Shown: in pieces, positions 52,816 to 61,029 of the stretch
Position numbering within the stretch: position 1 is the stretch's first letter
Layout: every line of letters starts with the position of its first letter
NCBI GenBank assembly: GCA_002452335.1
Contig: DKFJ01000003.1
Coordinates: 24,735-88,734, forward strand
Source of the DNA: Deferribacteraceae bacterium UBA6799
GTDB taxonomy: Bacteria > Chrysiogenota > Deferribacteres > Deferribacterales > Geovibrionaceae
Length of the DNA: 64,000 bases
Reading direction: 5' to 3'
Program-made: the position numbers and the translations under genes
Notes under the pieces: generated by a model
The model's input: the letters and a program-made list of their open reading frames with translations, nothing else
Database searches by the model: none
Told to the model about the DNA's origin: nothing

Positions 52816-54333
52816 TTATTCATAAAGTATTCTGGTCTCAAGCTCTATGGGAATACCGAACGTCTCGGCAAATACCTGACTCTTTGTCTCGAACGAGTGT
52901 TTTTCCAGAAACGCCATCTTGCGGCATTTCGCCCTGATCACTATTTTTCCCTGAAGTATATCCACGTCAAAATCCTGCACCAGATTCATATGGGATGAAT
53001 CCAGCGAATCCGCTATTCTGAGTATGCTCACCAGCTTTTTTATCAGAAGCTGCTTTTCCATGGGAAAATAATGATATTTATTCTCGAACCAGTCGTTCAC
53101 ATCACCGTTGTGCATCAGAACCAGATAGGATATCAGCTTTACCGTTTCTCGTGGAAGTCCGGGAATCTCTATGGACTGCACCAGATAATAAGAGTGCTGA
53201 TTATGTTTTCTGGTATCGATGTAGTATCCTGCGTCAGAGAGTATCGCCGCCGCCTCCAGAATGAATCTCTCCTGTCTGCCCAGCGAGTGCAGTGGCTTCA
53301 GAGCATCGAAGAGTTTCATAGCGAACTCGGATATGGTATCGGCGTGTTTGCGGTCTATGTTGAACCTCTCGCCCAGACCATACAGAGTGTTGCGCACCCT
53401 GCCGACGAATCCCTTGTCCCTGACTGTATTGGAATAAAACAGGCTGAGCATGTGCGGAAACGTCATGTGGGAGAACCGCACAAAATCAGTCCCCACAAAT
53501 TCCATCAGCTTTATATACGTCACAAGAGTGGGGACAAGCACGCTCGCCTCATCCTGTCTTATCTTCATCACGCTCTTTATGGTGTCTCTGGGCATGTGCT
53601 TTACCTTTTCGTAAAGCTCCTCGAGCTGCGCTTTTTTCAGCATATTCTTCTTAGGTTTAAAAATATTCAGAAGCACATTCAGAGACGAGCCGGCACTGAC
53701 CAGATGATTCAGCTCAAAGCCAACCGGCAGGGCGTTTCCTATGGAATAGCACATCTTCTGGACATACTGTTCATACGCCTTGTACCTGATGTGTGTCGGC
53801 GTATCGCTGAACATCCTGCGCAGACGGAGCGAGCCGTATGGCAGAGCGCCAGAGTAGATATTCTGATTGTCCTTCAGCACAGCCAGAGCGATGTTTCCGC
53901 TGGAGATATTCGCCAGCAGGACGCCCTCTTTCTCGAAATCGTCAAAACCGTCTATATCATTCTTAACTGTAACATATTTAACATATATCTCGTCGGAGGG
54001 CTGGATGATCTCCAGCTCCAGACCTGTCTCCTGACGCACATGATCGATGAAAAACGCGCGGTTGCCCGCCTCTCTCACCCCGCTGGTACACACGGCCTTG
54101 TAGTTCTTTTTGATGCCGTACTCGTCCATCTTGTGACGGAATTTTTTCAGTATTTCTGTGGCTGCATACACACTTTCCAGTGTTATATGTCCTTTGGTAA
54201 AGGTATCTCTGCCCAGACGCAGGGGCTTGATGAGATACTCGAGCGGTCTCTCATCTCCGTCCGTATATTCGCTGATGTGCATCCGAAATGCGCTGGCTCC
54301 GATATTTATAGCGGCGAAAATTCCGTTTTTCAT
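52816..54333 (-). CDS. Degenerate Ppx/GppA paralogue
   Basis: This 505-residue protein aligns over its full length with Ppx/GppA phosphatases, including a C-terminal HD-like region (HNQHSYYLVQSIEIPG). The active-site motifs are altered: INIGASAFRM for DIGSNSxRL, SGVREAGNR kept, PSDEIY for GxEEA, and ANISSGNIAL where DIGGGS is expected. Loss of the phosphate-binding Gly/Asp suggests weak or no exopolyphosphatase activity and perhaps a binding or regulatory role. It overlaps the intact paralogue by 4 nt. Confidence 0.85.
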   Translation of the reverse strand: MKNGIFAAINIGASAFRMHISEYTDGDERPLEYLIKPLRLGRDTFTKGHITLESVYAATEILKKFRHKMDEYGIKKNYKAVCTSGVREAGNRAFFIDHVRQETGLELEIIQPSDEIYVKYVTVKNDIDGFDDFEKEGVLLANISSGNIALAVLKDNQNIYSGALPYGSLRLRRMFSDTPTHIRYKAYEQYVQKMCYSIGNALPVGFELNHLVSAGSSLNVLLNIFKPKKNMLKKAQLEELYEKVKHMPRDTIKSVMKIRQDEASVLVPTLVTYIKLMEFVGTDFVRFSHMTFPHMLSLFYSNTVRDKGFVGRVRNTLYGLGERFNIDRKHADTISEFAMKLFDALKPLHSLGRQERFILEAAAILSDAGYYIDTRKHNQHSYYLVQSIEIPGLPRETVKLISYLVLMHNGDVNDWFENKYHYFPMEKQLLIKKLVSILRIADSLDSSHMNLVQDFDVDILQGKIVIRAKCRKMAFLEKHSFETKSQVFAETFGIPIELETRILYE

Positions 54334-55856
54334 ACTAACCTGACCGGCAATTTTAATAATTTGACAAGCAGATCCCTGTTTCGTTCAAAGTCTTTTATCT
54401 CCATGGTGATATCGTTCTCTGTCACCAGCTTGATCTCCACTTCGTTCTCGTTCACAGTCACTTCGAGACTGTCGATGAGACCCTTGTGCGTCCTGTCCAG
54501 AGAGATAGCCAGTCTCAGGAGGGCGGAGAGTTTCTCCACCTTTTCACGCATCTCCGGAGTCAGAGCGGCGAACTCCTCATGAGCCGCTTTGGGCGGGCTC
54601 TTTCTGTGATATCTGGCGATATTGGCTATCACCTCTATCTCCTCGTGGGTATAGCCCACCAGTTCGGAGTGCTTTATCATATAATAAGCATGCTTATGAT
54701 GCTTCGAATAAGCAATGTGTTTTCCTATGTCCCTCAGAAGAGCCGCCGCCTCCAGCAGCAGCCAGTCTCTGTCGTTCAGCGCCAGAGCGTCCCTTACTCC
54801 GGCGAAGAGCATCTTCGCCAGCTTGGCAACCTGAAAAGCCCCAGCCTCGTCGAAATCGAACTTATTTCCTATCTCCACCAGTCTGGAATAGCGCACGCTG
54901 TCCATGCTGTTCTGGAACGGGAGCTCGATGCCCATTTTGTTTATAGTGTCGATAGTCAGCCCCACCCGCAGCCCTCCGGTGAGAGTATAGAATCCGTCTA
55001 TGCCCGTCTCTTCCAGTATCATATCGGTCTGGATGGCCGCCGCCAGAATTATATCCGCGCGCTTCTCCTCCATCCCCTCTATCTTCACTCGGTCGGCAGT
55101 AGGCTTAGACCTGATGTCGCTGATGAATTTTTTCAGATATTTCCGCTCGACATATTTCACCAGAGAATCCCTGACGTTTCTGTCGTTGTAATGGCAGATG
55201 TATGCAACGTTGTTCATGGAGCCGCCGGTGCATATCATCATCTCCAGCCCTTTGGGCAGCTTCAGTCTTTCTATGATGTGTCCGATGTGTTCTTTCATGG
55301 CGAGTATCTGCGCTGATTTAGGCGGGTCGTCCGGCAGAAACTCTCTGGTGAGCCTGTTGCACCCCAGAGGAAGACTCTTTGCCTTCTCCACCTGATTGTT
55401 TCTGACCACTGTATATTCGGCGCTGCCTCCGCCTATGTCGGAGATGACAGCGCTTCTGTTCTTCAGCTCAAAGTTGGCGCTGGCGGCAATGTATGTCAGC
55501 TTAGCCTCTTCCTGCCCGCTGATTACTTCCACCTTCAGCCCGCACTCCTCTTCTATCACGGCGAGTGTCTCCCCCAGATTGTCCGCCTCTCGGAATGCCG
55601 CGGTGGCTATGGCACGGATGGTTTCGCATCCCTTGCTCTCTGCCAGCCGTTTCACGTTTTTCAGTGTCGCCACTATCGATTCTATATTCTCTTTAGAAAA
55701 AAACCCCTGGGTATATATGGAATCTCCGAGCCGGAGCATCTCTTTATAGTCTTCCAGAACACGGTAGCTCTTGTCCTTCACCTCGGATATCTGAAGACGC
55801 AGGGAATTGCTCCCTATGTCCACCACTGCCACCTTTATATTATCGTTAGCGCCCAT
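54330..55856 (-). CDS. ppx: Exopolyphosphatase / guanosine pentaphosphate phosphatase
   Basis: This 508-residue protein has an intact ASKHA catalytic half, with VVDIGSNSLRLQI, ATAAFREADN, ISGQEEAKL and SDIGGGSAEYTVV. A C-terminal HD-type domain follows (GKHIAYSKHHKHAYYMIKHS; IARYHRKSPP). It hydrolyses polyphosphate or pppGpp. It lies between the CHAD gene and its degenerate copy in the ppk1 operon. Confidence 0.93.
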   Translation of the reverse strand: MGANDNIKVAVVDIGSNSLRLQISEVKDKSYRVLEDYKEMLRLGDSIYTQGFFSKENIESIVATLKNVKRLAESKGCETIRAIATAAFREADNLGETLAVIEEECGLKVEVISGQEEAKLTYIAASANFELKNRSAVISDIGGGSAEYTVVRNNQVEKAKSLPLGCNRLTREFLPDDPPKSAQILAMKEHIGHIIERLKLPKGLEMMICTGGSMNNVAYICHYNDRNVRDSLVKYVERKYLKKFISDIRSKPTADRVKIEGMEEKRADIILAAAIQTDMILEETGIDGFYTLTGGLRVGLTIDTINKMGIELPFQNSMDSVRYSRLVEIGNKFDFDEAGAFQVAKLAKMLFAGVRDALALNDRDWLLLEAAALLRDIGKHIAYSKHHKHAYYMIKHSELVGYTHEEIEVIANIARYHRKSPPKAAHEEFAALTPEMREKVEKLSALLRLAISLDRTHKGLIDSLEVTVNENEVEIKLVTENDITMEIKDFERNRDLLVKLLKLPVRLV

Positions 55857-55872
55857 ATCTTTCTCCTGACGG

Positions 55873-57243
55873 TCATATTCTCAGAGAAGATCTGATGTGT
55901 TTCCGTCTTTTGCGAAAGGCCTTTATCAGCCCTTCAGCGTTTTGTCTCTCGGCTTCCTTTCTGGCTGAGAGGTATGACAGGATATATCCGCACACGGCGG
56001 AGACTTTAGCGTCTGTCTGTTTTACCATTATACCCGTCATATTCCAGCTCTGCACCGAAAAGTCGTTGTATCTGCCCAGACAATCCTGGAGCGCGCGCAG
56101 ATCCGTCAGGACGTCCGCTGTTCTCGCCCCTCCTATCACCTGCGAAAAGAACTCTATGGTATATCTCAGTTTTTTAAAAGCTATGCGCATGCTGTGCATC
56201 TGAGCGTCGGTGGTCTCGCCGTGTATCTGTGCCGTCAGGGTATCGGCTATATCATACGCTTTTTTCAGAGCTTTTTCAGCTGCCTTATCAGTTTTTATAA
56301 AACCTCTGCGCCCTGTCTCGCTGTATGTTCCGGTGACTCTGTTCCATCCGTTCATCAGCTCATCGAACTCTTGCGAACGGATGAATCTGCGCAGTTTTCT
56401 GTATTCTCTCTCACGGATTTTTTCGAAATGCGCCCTGATTGGCATAAGCCCGTCACGCATCTCTTCGGGCAGAATATCGGCATATTCCTCTATCTCTTCC
56501 AGATAAACGTCCATGTCCCTCGCCCTGCCTGTCAGCTCGCCCATCTCTCTGAAGCGGACACGGTACTGCGCCTCCACCTCTTTGGTATATACATTCTTCA
56601 CTATGGACATGGCGGAACGGATGCGTCTGACCGACACTCTGAAATCGTGCAGAAACTCTGTATCGTATCCTTTCAGCACACCGTCTCTGTTCAGCGTGAT
56701 AAGTTTTAGAAGATGCTGATGCACGGCCGACATGCTGTCTCTGATCACAGCATCCTTCTCATAGGGACATTCCGCTCTGGTGGAATAGCTCAGCATGCTG
56801 TCCCCGGACTCTCTGACACATTTCAGAACACCTTCGCCGAAGGATGATATCTCCTCCAGACAAAAATGCAGAGCCATGTCATCTTCCGGTTTTTCTGTCC
56901 TTATTATATATGCTTTATGAACGCCTGTTTTTAATTCTATGATCTCGCCGTTGTTTTCGTGCGGTGTGGTGAAGGTCCATTCTATAGTTCTGACGCTGAA
57001 TTTGTCGAACATAAATCTGTTTTTGGAGATTTTTTTTATCGTGCCGGCTATGTCCGCAGCTGCGTCCTGCCCGTCTTTATAGAGAAACTCTGCTCCGTCC
57101 GAATCGTAATGACAGCAGTCATTCTTAACCAGCAGCCAGTCGAAGCTGTCTTTCACTGTCAGCTTCTCTCCGGGTTTTCTGGAATATCTGATCCTGAATT
57201 TCGCGTCTGCTTTCGGTCTGGTTTCCGTGTAGTAGTATGTCAT
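55873..57243 (-). CDS. CHAD domain protein
   Basis: This 456-residue protein has a C-terminal CHAD domain (about 175-450) with the paired motifs HDFRVSVRRIRS and HSMRIAFKKLRY. CHAD domains bind polyphosphate, consistent with its place next to ppx and ppk1. The N-terminal 160 residues are in the position of a CYTH domain but the usual ExExK is not evident, so that part is unassigned. The ATG at 57243 is 2 nt after the sixA stop. Confidence 0.88.
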   Translation of the reverse strand: MTYYYTETRPKADAKFRIRYSRKPGEKLTVKDSFDWLLVKNDCCHYDSDGAEFLYKDGQDAAADIAGTIKKISKNRFMFDKFSVRTIEWTFTTPHENNGEIIELKTGVHKAYIIRTEKPEDDMALHFCLEEISSFGEGVLKCVRESGDSMLSYSTRAECPYEKDAVIRDSMSAVHQHLLKLITLNRDGVLKGYDTEFLHDFRVSVRRIRSAMSIVKNVYTKEVEAQYRVRFREMGELTGRARDMDVYLEEIEEYADILPEEMRDGLMPIRAHFEKIREREYRKLRRFIRSQEFDELMNGWNRVTGTYSETGRRGFIKTDKAAEKALKKAYDIADTLTAQIHGETTDAQMHSMRIAFKKLRYTIEFFSQVIGGARTADVLTDLRALQDCLGRYNDFSVQSWNMTGIMVKQTDAKVSAVCGYILSYLSARKEAERQNAEGLIKAFRKRRKHIRSSLRI

Positions 57244-57245
57244 TT

Positions 57246-57701
57246 TTACAATAGCGCCTTCTGCTGTAAAAGATCCACAAGCACACTGCCGTCCAGCACG
57301 CATATGGAGCCTTTTTTCATAGTGAGTCTCAGATATCCGCCGGATGTAATGAAAGACACCGCCCCGCTAAGCTCCGGCTCGTGTCCTACTATGGCGATAA
57401 CCTCTGCGTGGCGCCAGTCCGATATGGTTTCGATATAGTCTTTGATATCTGCTCCCGGATTGAGCCTCTTCACTATCTCATATTTTACACCGCAAAGCTC
57501 GGAAAGGATAGAGGCGGTCTCCACAGAACGCACAGCGCCGGATGTGATGACTGCTTTCGGGGGATCGAATTTTTTTAGGAAGTTTTTGAACGCGGCGGAT
57601 GCTCTGTCCGTGCCTTTCTGTGTGAGGGGGCGGTCGATATCACTGCCTTTGAATGTCTCTCTGTCCTCTGCGTGTCCGTGTCTGATGAGATACACTATCA
57701 T
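57246..57701 (-). CDS. sixA: SixA-type phosphohistidine phosphatase
   Basis: This 151-residue histidine-phosphatase-fold protein has the catalytic RHG in IVYLIRHGHAEDR and the second His in IVGHEPELSG. SixA removes phosphate from His residues, for example of ArcB or PTS proteins. CGGAG lies 5 nt before the ATG at 57701. It is the first gene of the polyphosphate operon, a context that hints at phosphate metabolism. Confidence 0.9.
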   Translation of the reverse strand: MIVYLIRHGHAEDRETFKGSDIDRPLTQKGTDRASAAFKNFLKKFDPPKAVITSGAVRSVETASILSELCGVKYEIVKRLNPGADIKDYIETISDWRHAEVIAIVGHEPELSGAVSFITSGGYLRLTMKKGSICVLDGSVLVDLLQQKALL

Positions 57702-57785
57702 ATCCGCTCCGTAAGATCCCATAAAGCATTGATAAGGCATCATACCAGAGAGCAGGCATATATACAAGAACAGGGGGGAGTAATT

Positions 57786-57929
57786 ATGTCAGAGAAAAGT
57801 AAAAGTTTATCCGCAGTGAATTCCGTATCTCAGAAAACTTCTGAGAGCGATCAGAGCCATATCGGCGAACTTTGCGTCACCATTAAGAAGAGTGATCTGT
57901 TCGGCGCTCTGCACAGTAAAAGAGGCTGA
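57786..57929 (+). CDS. Possible 47-aa small ORF
   Basis: The ORF has a very strong ribosome site (GGGGGGAG, 5 nt spacer) and encodes a Ser/Lys-rich peptide without recognisable family. It overlaps the 74-aa minus-strand ORF at 57807-58031, so at most one may be real. Confidence 0.35.
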   Translation: MSEKSKSLSAVNSVSQKTSESDQSHIGELCVTIKKSDLFGALHSKRG

Positions 57930-58031
57930 TTCGGCACCGGAGCTGTCCAATATGACGCCCTGTCCGCCGACTATCCTCACTGTCCATCCCGCAAAATTAA
58001 TGTCGCCTGTGTCTATTTTTGTAACATCCAT
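57807..58031 (-). CDS. Possible 74-aa small protein
   Basis: Beginning at ATG 58031, this ORF encodes a soluble, beta-rich-looking protein (NFAGWTVRIVGGQGVILDSSG). Its codon usage is like the neighbouring genes (AGA, ATA, GGC, CTG, GCC). The ribosome site is weak and it lies just after the satP terminator. It competes with the plus-strand small ORF at 57786. Confidence 0.5.
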   Translation of the reverse strand: MDVTKIDTGDINFAGWTVRIVGGQGVILDSSGAESASFTVQSAEQITLLNGDAKFADMALIALRSFLRYGIHCG

Positions 58032-58041
58032 TATCATCTCA

Positions 58042-58078
58042 ATAAAAAGAAAACGGCGGCCGCAAAAGACCGCCGGAT
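58042..58078 (-). terminator. Terminator of the acetate transporter gene
   Basis: On the minus strand CGGCGG and CCGCCG form a GC-rich stem and are followed by TTTTCTTTTT. Confidence 0.85.
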
Positions 58079-58098
58079 TCACTTAACACGTTTTAGGA

Positions 58099-58719
58099 TT
58101 ATTCCCCGAGAGGAAGAACAGTACGTTTGTATACTTCGTTAAGGATCTGAGCGGCGCCAACATACATAGCGGAAAGACCGCAGAGAACGCCTTCGAATCC
58201 TGCGAATTTCTTAAGAGACGCGCTGTGTGTCATATCGCTGATAGCCAGCAGCATGAAAAGCACAACAAGAAGGAAGAAAACAACCTGAAGCCCTTTGTTC
58301 AGCTTGAATGTACCTATGAAAAGAACAAGTGAGAAAAGACCCCACAGAAACAGATACGCTGTCATGGCTGTTGTGTCGGCTGCTTCAAAACCGTATTTAG
58401 GCAGAACAATTATGCCCACGAGTGTCAGCCAGAAAAGACCGTATGATGTGAAGGCCACTGTTCCGAAAGTGTTTTTCTTTTTCCACTCCATAATGCCCAC
58501 GATGATCTGTGCCAGACCGCCGTAGAAAATTCCCATAGCCAGGATTGCACTGCCGATACCGAAAAGTCCGATGTTGTGCAGGTTAAGGAGAACTGTTGTA
58601 AGACCGAATCCCATAAGACCAAGAGGAGCAGGGTTAGCGGTTGAGTCTGCGATCACAGTCTCCGCTATCTGTCCGAGAGCTGTACCTGTGTTTACAGCTG
58701 CTTCTTTTGCGTTGCTCAT
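58099..58719 (-). CDS. SatP/YaaH-type acetate transporter
   Basis: This six-helix membrane protein of the GPR1/FUN34/YaaH family probably moves acetate or succinate with protons. The signature NPAPLGLMGFGLTTVLLNLHN is intact, and the last helix ends in AQILNEVYKRTVLPLGE. With the ATG at 58719 (GGAGG, 8-nt spacer) it is 206 residues; an in-frame ATG at 58773 has an equally good GGAGG 5 nt upstream and would add 18 residues. It is monocistronic. Confidence 0.88.
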   Translation of the reverse strand: MSNAKEAAVNTGTALGQIAETVIADSTANPAPLGLMGFGLTTVLLNLHNIGLFGIGSAILAMGIFYGGLAQIIVGIMEWKKKNTFGTVAFTSYGLFWLTLVGIIVLPKYGFEAADTTAMTAYLFLWGLFSLVLFIGTFKLNKGLQVVFFLLVVLFMLLAISDMTHSASLKKFAGFEGVLCGLSAMYVGAAQILNEVYKRTVLPLGE

Positions 58720-58773
58720 ATTATATACCTCCGATGATGTTGTCTGCATATCACCAATAAATACGCGTTTCAT

Positions 58774-59629
58774 TTCATCCTCCGAGCGTAATATTAGTAC
58801 AGTTTTACAAGATTCAACAAAAATTTATCACCTGTAAACATCACTTACTAAATACACCAATTATCACAACTCTGTTCTATTATATTATTTTAATGCTGAA
58901 AATCTGGCTACATGCGCTTAATGAACAAAATTAACTTTAAATTGATATTTATACACCTTCTTTATCTTTTTTAATTATAATTATGTTTTATTAATTATTT
59001 TTTATATTTTATTAATTCTTCCATGACACAGACCCGGTTTTTATAGTCCTGAACAACCAGACAGAAGGCGGTATAGCAAAAGGCAGCCTCTGTTAAACGA
59101 AACCAAACTTCCGCCCGCTATTATGACACATGCCTGACATTACGACAGATCATACATAGACACACAGACAAAATGTTGTACTTATGATTTATGTTATCCA
59201 CTTTAGCAAAACTTTGTTATTCTATAGCTTAACATAATATCATCTTGCGCCAGATATCCGTTGTATTCAGCCTGTATAAAGCTTTTTAACATTTAAAACA
59301 CTTTATTATTTATGCAATACTTTCACTCATTATATCATTATTGTCTCTGTGTTCCCTGCTCTTCGGCTTTTAATTCAATATCTCTTTGAACATTTTTGAG
59401 CATATTTCAGACTGTTTTCACATAGGACAGGCGTCCATAATCCATTAAACAGAAGTTAACAATGCAGTGGATAAACACAATAACATCATATATATCAATA
59501 TAATATCAGCATTAAACAGTTTTATAAAAAACGGCATATTCAAATATAGGTTAAAAAAGTTAATAGTTGCAGATTAAAACTAAATTAGAGCCACTCTTAC
59601 AAAAGTTTGTATTTTAAATGATTTTCATA
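58774..59629. other. AT-rich intergenic region without genes
   Basis: There are 856 nt with no supportable ORF between the leftward acetate transporter and the rightward leader peptide. The DNA is strongly AT-rich (for example 58960-59015). It contains two copies of TTATCCACT in opposite orientation (59194-59202 plus, 59466-59474 minus), one mismatch from the DnaA box TTATCCACA. No tRNA, clear ncRNA or repeat was found. Confidence 0.6.
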
Positions 59630-59658
59630 TTGACATGAAAATCAATTTGTCTGATAAT
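59630..59658 (+). promoter_or_regulatory. Strong sigma-70 promoter of the Phe-leader/ior cluster
   Basis: TTGACA, 17 nt, GATAAT. Initiation 8 nt after the -10 would fall on A59666, which is the A of the leader peptide ATG. Confidence 0.88.
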
Positions 59659-59665
59659 CTATCTC

Positions 59666-59752
59666 ATGATAGAAAATAACGTGAACACCCTGTTTTCAGG
59701 CTTCTTTTTTAGCTTTTTTTTCTGCTTTTGGCACTCAGACTGCCACGAATAG
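59666..59752 (+). CDS. Phe-rich leader peptide (attenuator)
   Basis: This 28-codon ORF (ATG 59666, TAG 59750) has eight Phe codons at positions 10, 13-15, 17-19 and 21, then Trp22; the core reads GFFFSFFFCFW. This is the composition of pheA (E. coli) and pheST leader peptides. It starts directly after a strong promoter and ends 26 nt before a terminator hairpin. There is no Shine-Dalgarno, and the ATG coincides with the predicted transcription start, so translation may be leaderless. GTG at 59681 is an alternative start that still includes all Phe codons. It is unlikely to be anything but an attenuation peptide. Confidence 0.85.
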   Translation: MIENNVNTLFSGFFFSFFFCFWHSDCHE

Positions 59753-59778
59753 GGGTTCGCTTACAGACTGAAAAAAAC

Positions 59779-59814
59779 AAAGGGCTGCGGGTGAAAACCA
59801 ACAGCCCTTTTTTT
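59779..59814 (+). terminator. Attenuator terminator of the Phe-leader transcript
   Basis: AAAGGGCTG and CAGCCCTTT form a perfect 9-bp stem, with an inner GGT-GAAA-ACC hairpin, followed by TTTTTTT. It lies between the leader stop and the ribosome site of the first binding protein. CACTCAG (59732-59738) can pair with CTG and GGGTG in the left arm (59785-59793), a candidate antiterminator. Confidence 0.88.
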
Positions 59815-59834
59815 ATAATTAACCGGAGGAAAAC

Positions 59835-60944
59835 ATGAAAAAGTTTCTGGTCTTCATACTTGCTCTTTTCTCTGTATCCGCCTACGCAGAGATAAAGGTG
59901 GGAGCGGTGCTCGCTCTTTCAGGTCCCATATCCAACCTTGGCAAACCCGCCAAAGAAATAGTAGAGGGCGTCATAGCCGACGCCAATAAGAACAATCTGC
60001 TGGGAGAGAAGATATCTCTGGTGGTGTACGACACCCAGTCTCTGCCGGACAGAGCGCAGTATTATACAAAAAAGCTAATAGCTAAAGACAAGGTCGATTT
60101 CATCGTCGGTCCTAACGGAACAGGCGAAGCGCTGTCCGTTATAAACGACGTAATGTCAGCAAAGCTCCCCAACATGGCCTTTGCCGGCGGAACACCCATC
60201 ACTGACCCTGTTAAGGAATATGTATTCAAATCACCCCAGAAAACATCCACCGCTGTTGAAAAATCTCTGCTCTATCTGAAAAAGAGAGGCATCACAAAAA
60301 TAGGCGTGGCAGTGGACGCCACAGGATTTGGTCAGGACGGTCTGGTTCAGATAAACAAATACGCCGCCGGCATGACGATAACAGCCGTTGAGAAATTCAA
60401 CATGACAGACACAGACGTCACAACCCAGATGTCCAAAATTCTCTCCACCAAACCTCAGGCGGTAGTTGTCTGGACAGTGGGCAAGATCGGGTCTATCGTC
60501 GCTAAAAACCTGAAATCGCTGGCTCCCGGCATGCTGCTGGTGCAGTCCCACGGGATAGCCGACTTTGCCTATCTGAATCTGGCCGGAGCCGCCGCTGAGG
60601 GCTCAGTAATGCCCGCTCTCAAGATCATCGTGGCGGACAGCCTGCCCGCAAACGATCCCCAGAAGAAAGTGATAGAGTCATTTAACAAAAAATACGGAAA
60701 ACTCATAAAAGCCACTTCTGTTCACGCTATATATGCCTATGACGGCATCAACCTCATGCTGAACGCCGTAAAACGCTCAAAAGCAGAGAAGATATCCGTT
60801 GTACAGGCGCTGGAAACCACAAAAAACTTCGCCGGAGTGAACGGTACTTTCAACCTGTCCAAGGACGAGCACTGCGGGCTTGATCTGTCATCTATGGTGA
60901 TGGTAAAGGTCAAAGACGGCAAATTCGTTCTGGAAGAGATGTAA
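59835..60944 (+). CDS. LivK-like ABC transporter substrate-binding protein 1
   Basis: This 369-residue periplasmic protein has a signal peptide (about 1-18) and the type I binding fold of branched-chain/aromatic amino-acid and aryl acid carriers (Peripla_BP_6). It has IKVGAVLALSGPISNLGKPAKEIVEG, FIVGPNGTGEA, FKSPQKTSTAVEKS and YAYDGINLMLNA. GGAGG lies just upstream. It is the first gene behind the Phe attenuator, so probably Phe-responsive. The ligand is unknown; context suggests an aryl acid or aromatic amino acid. No permease genes are in the window. Confidence 0.9.
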   Translation: MKKFLVFILALFSVSAYAEIKVGAVLALSGPISNLGKPAKEIVEGVIADANKNNLLGEKISLVVYDTQSLPDRAQYYTKKLIAKDKVDFIVGPNGTGEALSVINDVMSAKLPNMAFAGGTPITDPVKEYVFKSPQKTSTAVEKSLLYLKKRGITKIGVAVDATGFGQDGLVQINKYAAGMTITAVEKFNMTDTDVTTQMSKILSTKPQAVVVWTVGKIGSIVAKNLKSLAPGMLLVQSHGIADFAYLNLAGAAAEGSVMPALKIIVADSLPANDPQKKVIESFNKKYGKLIKATSVHAIYAYDGINLMLNAVKRSKAEKISVVQALETTKNFAGVNGTFNLSKDEHCGLDLSSMVMVKVKDGKFVLEEM

Positions 60945-60980
60945 TTTTTTAGCTGGAAAATACAAGAGTAAAAGCATATA

Positions 60981-61014
60981 AAAGGCTGTGAAGTGAATGT
61001 TCACGGCCTTTTTT
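60981..61014 (+). terminator. Terminator between the two binding-protein genes
   Basis: AAGGCTGTGAA and TTCACGGCCTT form an 11-bp stem with one G-U pair, followed by TTTTTTC. It sits 15 nt before the second start codon. Confidence 0.88.
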
Positions 61015-61029
61015 CTTATGGAGGAATAG

